This document shows, piece after piece, positions 16,326 to 23,646 of a DNA stretch of 64,000 nucleotides. The translations under genes were made by a program, and so were the position numbers. Origin of the DNA: Streptomyces chumphonensis (GTDB taxonomy: Bacteria; Actinomycetota; Actinomycetes; Streptomycetales; Streptomycetaceae); contig NZ_JACXYU010000005.1 in the NCBI RefSeq assembly GCF_014779715.1, positions 286,959-350,958 on the forward strand, in the 5' to 3' direction. Positions within the stretch are counted from its first letter, which is position 1, and each line of letters begins with the position of its first letter. The notes under the pieces are model-generated. The model made no database searches and was not told the origin of the DNA. It worked only from the letters and a program-made list of their open reading frames with translations.

Positions 16326-17233
16326 GCGCTTCTACGCCGAGCTTGCGGCTGCTGTCCCTGGGGGCTGGAGTACAGTCCACCGCGCTGTTGCTGCTCGCTG
16401 CTGAGGGAGTTCTTCCCCGACTGGATGGAGCGATCTTCTCTGACACCGGGTGGGAACCGGAGCAGGTGTACGTGCACCTGGAGCGGCTGGAGAAGGAGGT
16501 GGCCACACCGGCGGGTATCCCCGTGTACCGGGTGTCGGCGGGCAACATCCACACCGACGCGTTGGACCCGGCTCACCGATTCGCGTCCATGCCGCTGTTT
16601 GTGAAGAACGGTGATGGCAGTGTGGGCATGATCCGGCGGCAGTGCACCGATGAGTACAAGCTCAAGCCCATCAAGCGGCAGGTGCGCACCCTGCTCGGCT
16701 ACCCCGCCGGGCGTCTGCCTCGGGGACTGTTCGCAGAGCAGTGGGTGGGCATCAGCTGCGATGAGTTCACCCGGGCCAAGGACTCGGGCATCGGCTACGC
16801 GCTCAACCGGCACCCGCTGCTGGAACTGGGCTGGTCACGCACGGACTGTCTGCGTTTCCTCGCCCGACGCGGTTGGCAGAGCACCCCGAAGAGTGCGTGC
16901 GTCGGCTGTCCGTTCCACTCCAACGCCCAGTGGCGCCAGATGCGCGACCACCAGCCCACCGAGTGGGCAGCGGCCGTCGCCTTCGATCACGCGATCCGTT
17001 CCGGGGCCGCGCGCGGCAACGCCACCGGTTCACCTCTGTTGGGCCAGGCCTATCTACATCGCTCCTGTGTGCCACTGGACCAGGCCCCCGTAGACACCGT
17101 GACCGCTCATGAGTGGCGGGAGCGGCAAGGTTCGCTGCTGGATCTCCTCGATCCGGAGGATGGGCCCCGAGGGTGTTCGCCGTGGACGTGCCGCAGCGAT
17201 GACCACGACGCCGAATCGGCGGTGGCGGCGTGA
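16322..17233 (+). CDS. PP-loop ATPase of the PAPS-reductase/DndC-like superfamily
   Basis: 303 aa. The ATP-pyrophosphatase loop is LSLGAGVQSTALLLLA near residue 15, followed by FSDTGWEPEQVYVHLERLEK, a conserved RRQCTDEYKLKPIKRQVR and a Cys pair in SACVGCPFHSNAQWRQMR. These are the marks of the adenine-nucleotide alpha hydrolase/PAPS reductase-like group. The set of three cysteines (RRQC, CVGC) could bind an Fe-S cluster as in DndC-type enzymes. It is not an assimilatory PAPS reductase: the catalytic ECG tail is absent and no sulfur genes are near. Such genes are frequent in actinobacterial AICEs and phages; a DNA or nucleotide modification role is possible. Overlaps neighbours by 4 bases on both sides. 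Confidence 0.8.
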   Translation: MSASTPSLRLLSLGAGVQSTALLLLAAEGVLPRLDGAIFSDTGWEPEQVYVHLERLEKEVATPAGIPVYRVSAGNIHTDALDPAHRFASMPLFVKNGDGSVGMIRRQCTDEYKLKPIKRQVRTLLGYPAGRLPRGLFAEQWVGISCDEFTRAKDSGIGYALNRHPLLELGWSRTDCLRFLARRGWQSTPKSACVGCPFHSNAQWRQMRDHQPTEWAAAVAFDHAIRSGAARGNATGSPLLGQAYLHRSCVPLDQAPVDTVTAHEWRERQGSLLDLLDPEDGPRGCSPWTCRSDDHDAESAVAA

Positions 17234-17562
17234 GTGAGCCGATCGTCTACGCCGACCAATGGCGCATCGTCATGGCCGCATCTGAGTGGCGCTGCCAGTG
17301 CTCCGGGGAGTGTGGCCACGCCCACGCCAAGGGCGGGGGCCGCTGCCCGAGAGAGCACGACCGACACGCCAGCAAGCACCGCGGGCCGGTCCGGCTGCTC
17401 GCCGCACCGGCCGACCCGATCACCCCCACCCGCCGCGCGGTCGCCCTCCCGGCGCACGCGCTCCGGGCATGGTGCCCGGATTGCCTGGACGCAGCTCGCC
17501 GCGTGGCACTGCGCACCGCACCTGCCGATCCCGCACAGATCGGCCTGTTCGACCTGTCGTAG
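17230..17562 (+). CDS. Small zinc-binding-type protein of unknown function
   Basis: 110 aa. A Cys/His cluster near the N-terminus (CQCSGECGHAHAKGGGRC) and a later CPDC pair suggest a bound zinc. A following REHDRHASKHRG stretch is reminiscent of HNH-type folds, but a full HNH signature is not present. The end DPAQIGLFDLS is typical of many actinobacterial accessory proteins. It overlaps the PP-loop gene by 4 bases and they probably act together. I do not assign a function. Confidence 0.65.
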   Translation: MSEPIVYADQWRIVMAASEWRCQCSGECGHAHAKGGGRCPREHDRHASKHRGPVRLLAAPADPITPTRRAVALPAHALRAWCPDCLDAARRVALRTAPADPAQIGLFDLS

Positions 17563-17569
17563 CACCGAC

Positions 17570-17610
17570 GGGGCCCGGCCACCGCCGACCAAAGCACATG
17601 GTCGGGCCCC
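17570..17610 (+). terminator. Hairpin upstream of traB
   Basis: GGGGCCCGGCC pairs with GGTCGGGCCCC (one G-U) around a 19-base loop, 8 bases after the preceding stop and 33 bases before the traB start. It may be a partial terminator that lowers traB expression; TraB overexpression is known to be toxic in Streptomyces. Confidence 0.45.
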
Positions 17611-17642
17611 GGTCCTCCCTCTCCACAAGGAAGGAACTCTCA

Positions 17643-19886
17643 GTGAATCAGCACGACGGACACGACGACGAGCGGAAGCTGTTTGCCCGGCTCGAACACG
17701 AGATGAGCGGCACCGGATCGGCCGACCCCACGCCCGACAGATCGGACGGCTCGGTGGTCGATCTGGACAAGGCGCGATCGGCCCGCGAGTCGGCCGACGC
17801 ATCGGCGACGGGATCGGCCGGACGGATCGACTCCGGGTCGGTCGACGGATCGGGGCGCGTGTGGGTCGACTCCCCGGGGACCGGATCGGGCGGTGGGCTG
17901 GCCGATCGGTTGCGGGGTGGCAAGCGTCGCGAAGTGCTCCCGGCGTGGGCCCGCTCTCGCGAGGAGTTCGCGACGGCGGCGCGGTGGCTGACCGGCCACA
18001 TCGGGCACACCGTCGCCTACCACGGGGTGCGCCTGCCGTGGTACGGGCTGCGGCTGACCGCACAGGCCCCGGCCGGTACGGCGAAGTTCGTCGGCGGGGC
18101 GATGCGGTGGGTGGCCGATCGCGAAGGCGATCCGCTGCGGGCGGCTGCCGCGCGGCGGGAGAACGTGGCGGAGTACATGACGCTCTCCCGCCAGCGGGAC
18201 CGCCGCGTGAAGTGGCGCACCCTGGTTGCCGTCGTCTCGACCTTCGTCGGGATCGGGGCGGCCCTGTCGCTGTACGTCCTCGCTCCCGGTTGGCTGCTCG
18301 CGCTCGCGGGCGCCTCGGTGACGCTCGCGTTGGGGTGGCTGGGGGCGCCGGCCGATGCTCCCGTCATCCACCGCGCCGTGGAGACCGGCAAGGCCCCGAA
18401 GCTCACGTCCGACATCGTCCTGCGGGCGCTGGGCGCTCTGGGGATTCCGGCGATCAATCAGGCGCAGCCCAAGGGTCGGGATGGGTTCAAGTTCACCGCT
18501 CCCATCGCCCGCGACGGGCGCGGTTGGCGCGCCGAGGGGGACCTGCCCTACGGGGTGACGGTCACCGACGTCATCGACCGGCGCGACAAGCTCGCGTCGG
18601 GTCTGCGTCGCCCGCTGGGGTGCGTGTGGCCCGAGGCCGTGACGGAGGAGCACACCGGGCGCCTGGTGCTGTGGGTTGGGGATCAGGACATGTCCAAGGC
18701 CAAGCAGCCGGTGTGGCCGCTGGCCAAGGACGGGAGCGTGGACCTGTTCAAGCCCGTCGCGTTCGGCACCGACCCGCGCGGGCGGTGGGTGGAGATCACG
18801 CTCATGTACATCGCGGCCGTGATCGGTGCGATCCCCCGCATGGGCAAGACCTTCCTCCTGCGCCTCCTGCTGCTCATCGCCGCGCTCGACCCGCGAGCGG
18901 AGCTGCACACGTACGACCTCAAGGGAACCGGCGACCTCGACCCGGTCGGCAACGCCGTCTCCTACCGCCACCGCGCCGGGGACGAAGAGGAGGACATCGA
19001 ATACGCGCTGGCGGACCTGCGGGCCCTGCGGGAGGAGCTGCGGCGCCGTACCAAGGCGATCCGGGCCCTGCCGCGCGACGTGTGCCCGGAATCGAAGGTG
19101 ACTTCCGAGCTGGCGTCGAAGGCGTCACTCGGCCTGCACCCGATCGTGATCGGGGTGGACGAGTGCCAGGTGTGGTTCGAGCACGACAAGCACGGAAGCG
19201 AGATCGAGGAGATCTGCACCGACCTGGTCAAGCGCGGCCCCGCGACCGGCATCGTGCTCCTGCTGGCCACGCAGCGCCCCGACGCCAAGGCCCTGCCCAC
19301 CGGCATCAGTGCGAACGCCTCCGCGCGGTTCTGCCTGAAGGTCATGGGCCAGCTGGAGAACGACATGGTGCTGGGCACCTCCGCGTACAAGCGCGGGGTG
19401 CGGGCCACGATGTTCTCTTGGGCTGACAAGGGCATCCACTACTTCGTGGGGGAAGGTGCCGACGCCCGCATCGTCCGCTCCACGTTCGTCGACGCTCCCG
19501 CCGCCGACGCCATCGCTGCCCGTGCCCGCGCCGCACGCCAAGCGGCCGGCACGCTCGCCGGGTACGCCCTGGGGCAGGAGCACGACGCCGACACCACGGA
19601 CCAGCCCGGGTTCGACCTGCTCGCCGACATCCTCGCCGTCGTCGGCGCGGACGAGGCCAAGGTGTGGTCGGAGACGGTCGTGGCGCGGCTGGCGGAGCTG
19701 CGGCCGGACGTCTACGGGACGTGGAGCGGTGAGCAGCTGACCGCAGCGCTCAAGCCCTACGGCGTCAAGACCGGTCAGGTCTGGGGAACGACGGAGGACG
19801 GCAAGGGCGCGAACCGGCGCGGCATCAAGCGCGCCGACATCCTCACCGCCGTCGCTCAGCGTGACGGAAACACCGACGCGGCCTGA
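17643..19886 (+). CDS. traB: FtsK/SpoIIIE-type conjugative DNA translocase TraB
   Basis: 747 aa; the sole essential conjugation protein of AICEs, a membrane hexameric motor that moves double-stranded DNA between hyphae. Residues 1-90 are low-complexity and Asp/Ser/Gly-rich, then two membrane helices around residues 195-235 (LVAVVSTFVGIGAALSLYVL, LLALAGASVTLALGWLG). The Walker A motif IGAIPRMGKTFLLR is near residue 395, Walker B as HPIVIGVDECQVWFEHD near residue 500, followed by the ATQRPDAKALPTG segment. The C-terminus ends in a winged-helix-like domain, normally the clt-recognition part. GTG start with an AAGGAAG site. The reading frame is open far upstream, but that covers the preceding gene. 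Confidence 0.9.
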   Translation: MNQHDGHDDERKLFARLEHEMSGTGSADPTPDRSDGSVVDLDKARSARESADASATGSAGRIDSGSVDGSGRVWVDSPGTGSGGGLADRLRGGKRREVLPAWARSREEFATAARWLTGHIGHTVAYHGVRLPWYGLRLTAQAPAGTAKFVGGAMRWVADREGDPLRAAAARRENVAEYMTLSRQRDRRVKWRTLVAVVSTFVGIGAALSLYVLAPGWLLALAGASVTLALGWLGAPADAPVIHRAVETGKAPKLTSDIVLRALGALGIPAINQAQPKGRDGFKFTAPIARDGRGWRAEGDLPYGVTVTDVIDRRDKLASGLRRPLGCVWPEAVTEEHTGRLVLWVGDQDMSKAKQPVWPLAKDGSVDLFKPVAFGTDPRGRWVEITLMYIAAVIGAIPRMGKTFLLRLLLLIAALDPRAELHTYDLKGTGDLDPVGNAVSYRHRAGDEEEDIEYALADLRALREELRRRTKAIRALPRDVCPESKVTSELASKASLGLHPIVIGVDECQVWFEHDKHGSEIEEICTDLVKRGPATGIVLLLATQRPDAKALPTGISANASARFCLKVMGQLENDMVLGTSAYKRGVRATMFSWADKGIHYFVGEGADARIVRSTFVDAPAADAIAARARAARQAAGTLAGYALGQEHDADTTDQPGFDLLADILAVVGADEAKVWSETVVARLAELRPDVYGTWSGEQLTAALKPYGVKTGQVWGTTEDGKGANRRGIKRADILTAVAQRDGNTDAA

Positions 19887-19896
19887 CTCGGATTCG

Positions 19897-19984
19897 CCGC
19901 TAGACCTAGCGGCACACCCCGCTAGGTCTAGCGGCCCCGCTAGCGGCCTGTACCGCATCTGATCAGCTCACTAACTCCTAGCGG
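19897..19984. repeat. Nested palindromes 3' of traB, candidate clt or terminator
   Basis: CCGCTAGACCTAGCGG (19897-19912) and its exact reverse complement (19919-19934) are 6 bases apart, so each is itself nearly palindromic and together they form a 16-bp-stem hairpin. A shorter palindrome CCGCTAGCGG (19937-19946) and a CCTAGCGG half (19977-19984) follow. The CTAGCGG word recurs four times. Streptomyces clt loci, the sites bound by TraB, commonly lie just beyond traB and consist of short repeats; a terminator is the alternative. Confidence 0.6.
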
Positions 19985-20026
19985 CCCACCTGCGAGAACA
20001 CCGGAATCCGGCTCTGGAGGCCGTAC

Positions 20027-20317
20027 ATGCCCCCTGCCCTGGCTGCTATAGCCATCCTCCTGTTCGTCACCCTGGGTTACGCAGCTCTGTGCGCGGCATC
20101 GCCCTTCGGCCAGTGCCGTACCTGCTCCGGACTCGGCTTCGCCCTCACCCACACCCGGCGCGGCAGGCCCAAGCGCGGCAAGACCTGCCGCCGCTGCAAG
20201 GGCCACGGCCACCGCCTCCGTGCCGGGCGCTGGCTCTACAACCGCACCACCCGCCTGCACCACGACGGCACCCACACCCCCGCACGCACCCCGGAGGAGA
20301 ACCACCCATGGCTGTGA
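20027..20317 (+). CDS. Small membrane protein with DnaJ-like zinc-ribbon motif
   Basis: 96 aa. One N-terminal transmembrane helix (ALAAIAILLFVTLGYAAL) followed by CRTCSGLG and CRRCKGHG, the CxxCxGxG repeat pattern of DnaJ zinc-finger domains, separated by a basic loop. Proteins of this size and layout are common downstream of traB in Streptomyces mobile elements. The cytosolic zinc module may bind protein or DNA. The end overlaps the start of the next gene by 10 bases. Confidence 0.7.
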   Translation: MPPALAAIAILLFVTLGYAALCAASPFGQCRTCSGLGFALTHTRRGRPKRGKTCRRCKGHGHRLRAGRWLYNRTTRLHHDGTHTPARTPEENHPWL

Positions 20318-20496
20318 CCATCTCCCTCGCACTCCTCTTCGGCGGCGCACTGGCCATGCTGCTGAAGTCCCGCAGCCTCGGCGCAGGCTCCGCGTTCGTC
20401 GCCGCAGGGTTCGGCTACTTCCTCGCGTCCACCGGCGCGGCCGGGCCCATCAACGAGTTCTTCGCCGCCGTCATCGACGCCATCCCCAACGTCTGA
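20308..20496 (+). CDS. Two-TM small membrane protein (Spd-like)
   Basis: 62 aa. Nearly all hydrophobic: VTISLALLFGGALAMLLKS, then GAGSAFVAAGFGYFLAST. Two transmembrane helices with a short basic turn. The ATG at 20308 has a GGAGGAG site 7-9 bases upstream. Tiny hydrophobic proteins next to traB on Streptomyces plasmids (Spd proteins) aid intramycelial spread and can associate with TraB; that role is inferred from context. Confidence 0.68.
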   Translation: MAVTISLALLFGGALAMLLKSRSLGAGSAFVAAGFGYFLASTGAAGPINEFFAAVIDAIPNV

Positions 20497-20509
20497 CCGG
20501 GCGGCTGCG

Positions 20510-20704
20510 ATGACCGACCGCATCACCCTCATGGCCGCCGGAGAACTGCGCGACGCCGTCGACGCCGTCCAGCGCGGCGACACGGCCGCCGCCGCTCACG
20601 CCCTGGCCTCCATCGACCCCGAGTCCTGGCGAGCCATCGAGGACCGGCTCGCCGCGCTGGGCGGCAGCATCGCCGCCCTCACCACCACCACGAAGGAGCA
20701 CTGA
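20510..20704 (+). CDS. Small helical hypothetical protein
   Basis: 64 aa, MTDRITLMAAGELRDAVDAV onward; acidic, helical, soluble, no motif. Spaced 13 bases after the Spd-like gene and 4 bases before the next small gene, so it belongs to the same operon. Codon usage is that of the region. Function unknown. Confidence 0.6.
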   Translation: MTDRITLMAAGELRDAVDAVQRGDTAAAAHALASIDPESWRAIEDRLAALGGSIAALTTTTKEH

Positions 20705-20708
20705 CCCC

Positions 20709-20831
20709 ATGCCCGCGTTCATCGACTGCGAGCTGTGCGCCGACGACCCCGACCCCCACCCCCACTGCTGCGGGTGCGGCACCGACGGCAGCAGCGAGCG
20801 CCCCGACTGCATCTGCGACCAGGAGCACTGA
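20709..20831 (+). CDS. 40-aa Cys-rich micro-protein
   Basis: An open frame of 40 residues opening MPAFIDCELCADDPDPHPHC, with seven cysteines in CELC, HCCGCG and CIC patterns plus two histidines, suggesting one or two structural zinc sites. It fits exactly between two genes with 4- and 3-base spacings, which supports it being translated. No function is proposed. Confidence 0.5.
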   Translation: MPAFIDCELCADDPDPHPHCCGCGTDGSSERPDCICDQEH

Positions 20832-20834
20832 CCC

Positions 20835-21296
20835 ATGTTCGAGCTTCGCGTCATCTGCGACCCGGCCGACGCCGACCGCATCACCACCGCCCTGAACACC
20901 ACGTTCGAGACCGGCCCCGTGCGGCGGCTGCCGTCCCGGCACAGCGCTCAGGCCCGGCTCTACATCACCGCCGACCACCGCCCCGACACCGAGACCGCGA
21001 CGTGGCCGGCGCCGGAAGACGCCTACGCCACCGCGCCCAGCATCATCCGCGAGATCGGGTGGACCGCCGACGCGGCAGCCAGTCGTCCCGTCGGCACCAC
21101 GCTCGGCCGCGAGTTCTGGCTGCGCAAGGCCGCCGTGCTCGACCGCATCGCCCTGACCGATCACGCCCCGGGTGACGCCGACGAGGTGGCCGCGAAGGCC
21201 GCTCAGCGACTCGTCGAGCTGGACGACGTGACCGGCGTCCGGGATGCCCGCGGCTACGTCCGCCAGCAGTACGCCCGCTGGGCCTGCGACCAGTAG
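20835..21296 (+). CDS. Hypothetical protein, last gene of the traB-linked operon
   Basis: 153 aa, acidic and soluble. It begins MFELRVICDPADADRITTAL, an alternating strand-helix pattern resembling small RNA- or nucleotide-binding folds, and ends in a helix AKAAQRLVELDDV. No catalytic motif seen. It lies 3 bases after the Cys-rich micro-protein and about 90 bases before the replication gene, with the second 18-bp leader motif in between. Confidence 0.6.
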   Translation: MFELRVICDPADADRITTALNTTFETGPVRRLPSRHSAQARLYITADHRPDTETATWPAPEDAYATAPSIIREIGWTADAAASRPVGTTLGREFWLRKAAVLDRIALTDHAPGDADEVAAKAAQRLVELDDVTGVRDARGYVRQQYARWACDQ

Positions 21297-21313
21297 CAAC
21301 GCCCGGGGCGGCG

Positions 21314-21331
21314 GTCTCCCGGCCAAGGAAC
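21314..21331 (+). repeat. 18-bp leader motif, copy 2
   Basis: Exact second copy of GTCTCCCGGCCAAGGAAC, here about 55 bases upstream of the replication gene. Same orientation and similar distance to a gene start as copy 1. Confidence 0.5.
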
Positions 21332-21385
21332 ACCCGCCGCCCCGGTCTCCCTGCCCGTTCGATGACTGAACAGGAGACCTCCAGA

Positions 21386-23185
21386 ATGACAGCTGATCCC
21401 ACGGACCGGCAGCACGGCGATGTGCTGTTGCTGCACGGGCCCGGTGAAGCCCGGCGGGACGGTCCGCCGCAGGACCTCGACGCGGAGCAGTGCGTCTTGG
21501 GCGCCATGCTCCTGTCGGACGCCGCCATCACCGATGCGGCGGGCACGATGGACCCCTCCGACCACTACCGGCCCGCGCACGAGACGATCCACCGCGCCGT
21601 TCAGCGGATGCACGACGAGGGACGGGCCGTGGACCCCATCACCCTCACGCACGAACTCGACCGGACCGGCGACCTTCGCCGTGTGGGTGGTGCCGGATAC
21701 CTGCACTCGCTCGTGCAGAAGGTCCCGACGCCCAGCCACGCCGAGTACTACGCGGAGATCATCAGGGACAAGGCGGTCCGCCGACGCCTGATCGAATCCG
21801 GCACCCGGCTCGTGCAGGCCGCGTCAGCGTCCGACGTCGACACGCACGAGGTGCGGGCCGCCGTGCTGGCCGAGGTGACCGCGCTCACCACCTCCGACCG
21901 CGACAGCGGTGCCGAGGACGACGCACCGCAAGACGGACCGCCGAACGTCCTCTACGACCCCCAGCCCGGCATCCGCCGGCCTCAGCGCCTCGGCCCGACA
22001 CCCCACCCCGACGTGTTCACCGGCTGGCTGGGCGAGACCGTGCGCGAACTGGACCCCACGACCGAGGCCGACCCGGTCGCGGTCCTGGTGAACCTGCTCT
22101 CCGCAGCCGGGGCCGCCATCGGACGACGCCCCCACGTCATGGTCGGCAACGACAGGCATCCCTGCCTCATCTGGGCCCTCACCATCGGTCCCACCTCGAC
22201 CGGCCGGAAAGGTTCGGCGACCTCGACGGCCCGCCGTGTGCTGGCGGAAGCCCTGCCGGAGTTCTTCGGCCCGGAGCACACCCCGCGCGGGTTGAACTCC
22301 GGCGAAGGGCTCATCGAGTACGTCAAGGACGACGACAGCGACAACCCCGCACCGGCCAGCATCGACAAGCGACTGTGGGTGCTTGAGTCGGAGTACGCCG
22401 TCACGATGAGCCGGGGACGCCGTGAGGGCTCAAGCCTACCGGGCGTCCTGCGGCAGGCATGGGACGGCGACTCGCTCGGCTCGATGGTCCGCGACTCGCT
22501 CAAGGCCACCGATCCCCACATCGCGATCCTCGGCCACATCACCCCCGAGGAGTTCCGGGCCAAGATGCAGGACTCGGAGATGGCCGGCGGCACGTACAAC
22601 CGCTTCCTCCCGATCTTCTGCCACCGCAACCTCGTGCTCCCCGGCTCGCGCGGCGCCAGCCCGGAGCTGGTGGCCAATCTCGCGGCAGGGTGGCGCACCG
22701 TCCTGAACGACGCCGCCCGTGTGGAGCACGTGAAGTTCAGCCCGGACGCGTGGGCGCTGTACTGCGACGAGGTGTACCCGGCTCTGAGCGACGATTCCGC
22801 CGGCGGCGTCATCGCCCAGTTCACGGCCCGCTCCGCGCCCTACGTTCAGCGCGTCGCCATGGTCTACGCCCTGTGCGACCACACCGACACCATCACCGAA
22901 GCCCACATGCGGGCGGCATGGCAGCTGCTCAACTACGCCCGCGCGTCCGCCGTGCACCTGCTGGGCAACGTCACCGGCGACCCGAAGGTGAACAAGCTCG
23001 CCGACGCCGTACGCGCGGCCGGGCCGGACGGGCTCAGCGCCGACCAGGTGCGGCGGCTGTTCAAGAACTCCAGCCGCGCGGACCGCGACCGGCTCACCGC
23101 CGAACTGCTCGACCAGCCCGGCTACGTCCGCACCCAGCGGCCGACCCGAGGCCGCCCGACCACCGTCATCAGCTACGCGGGCTGA
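21386..23185 (+). CDS. Replication protein: DnaB-N domain fused to DUF3987-like ATPase
   Basis: 599 aa. Residues about 25-130 match the N-terminal domain of DnaB helicase (DLDAEQCVLGAMLLSDAAIT, THELDRTGDLRRVGGAGYLH). From about residue 210 it continues as a DUF3987-type helicase/primase-associated domain: FTGWLGETVRELDPTTEADP, the Walker-A-like GPTSTGRKGSATS, GLNSGEGLIEYVKD, FLPIFCHRN. A C-terminal winged helix follows. It is the only replication candidate in the element and adjoins a repeat array, so it likely initiates AICE replication after excision. It differs from the RepSA, RepAM and Prim-Pol types. The ATG at 21386 has an AGGAG site; an in-frame ATG at 21362 lacks one. Confidence 0.78.
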   Translation: MTADPTDRQHGDVLLLHGPGEARRDGPPQDLDAEQCVLGAMLLSDAAITDAAGTMDPSDHYRPAHETIHRAVQRMHDEGRAVDPITLTHELDRTGDLRRVGGAGYLHSLVQKVPTPSHAEYYAEIIRDKAVRRRLIESGTRLVQAASASDVDTHEVRAAVLAEVTALTTSDRDSGAEDDAPQDGPPNVLYDPQPGIRRPQRLGPTPHPDVFTGWLGETVRELDPTTEADPVAVLVNLLSAAGAAIGRRPHVMVGNDRHPCLIWALTIGPTSTGRKGSATSTARRVLAEALPEFFGPEHTPRGLNSGEGLIEYVKDDDSDNPAPASIDKRLWVLESEYAVTMSRGRREGSSLPGVLRQAWDGDSLGSMVRDSLKATDPHIAILGHITPEEFRAKMQDSEMAGGTYNRFLPIFCHRNLVLPGSRGASPELVANLAAGWRTVLNDAARVEHVKFSPDAWALYCDEVYPALSDDSAGGVIAQFTARSAPYVQRVAMVYALCDHTDTITEAHMRAAWQLLNYARASAVHLLGNVTGDPKVNKLADAVRAAGPDGLSADQVRRLFKNSSRADRDRLTAELLDQPGYVRTQRPTRGRPTTVISYAG

Positions 23186-23186
23186 G

Positions 23187-23376
23187 GGCGGTAAGGGCGC
23201 GAAGGGCGATAAGCACGCTGACCAGGGGCGACGGCAGGGCGGTAAGGGGTGCGGAAAGGCGGGCGGTAAGTCCGCCGGACGCGCGTCCCCGACTTACCGC
23301 CCCGGATACCGCACCCCATACCGCCCCAGCGAAGGCCCAGCTCAGGCCGCTTAACACCCTTACCGCCCTTACCGCC
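23187..23376. repeat. GGCGGTAAG repeat array, candidate replication origin
   Basis: In the 251-base gap between the replication gene and xis, GGCGGTAAG occurs at 23187, 23238 and 23262 (variant GGCGATAAG at 23205), and its complement CTTACCGCC at 23293, 23359 and 23368, the last two in direct tandem; variants with ATACCGC lie at 23306 and 23318. Three direct copies face three inverted ones. Iteron-like arrays next to rep genes are typical origins; a regulatory or terminator role is also possible. Confidence 0.6.
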
Positions 23377-23436
23377 CCAGCCGGACACCAACGGAGAACC
23401 CATGCGCATCCCCGGATCGGACAGGGAGGTCCGCCC

Positions 23437-23646
23437 GTGAGCACGTCCGCACGCAAGCGCCGTCAGCCCGCTGATGAACTCCTACCGCTCACCGTGGTGC
23501 TGGAAGAACTGGGCATCACGCGAGCCTCCTGGTACCGCTGGCGCAACCGTGGCCAGTGCCCCCGCACACATCGTCTGCCGAACGGGCACCTCCGGGTGCG
23601 CCGTAGCGACCTCGACGCCTTTCTGGCCGACATGGAGGTGTCGTAA
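23437..23646 (+). CDS. xis: Excisionase (HTH, Xis-like)
   Basis: 69 aa. An excisionase/MerR-type winged helix: LTVVLEELGITRASWYRWRN, RTHRLPNGHLRVRRSDLDAF. Such proteins bind att sites, bend DNA and direct the integrase towards excision. GTG start with a GGGAGG site. Its TAA overlaps the integrase ATG (TAATG), the usual tight xis-int coupling of pSAM2-like elements. Confidence 0.88.
   Translation: MSTSARKRRQPADELLPLTVVLEELGITRASWYRWRNRGQCPRTHRLPNGHLRVRRSDLDAFLADMEVS

Noticed and set aside
16322..17233. PP-loop protein as assimilatory PAPS/APS reductase
   Set aside because: No C-terminal catalytic ECG motif and no sulfate-assimilation neighbours; the loop and Cys pattern fit the broader superfamily only.
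23173..23456. Short minus-strand frames across the repeat array
   Set aside because: They are artefacts of the repeats; no ribosome site or domain.
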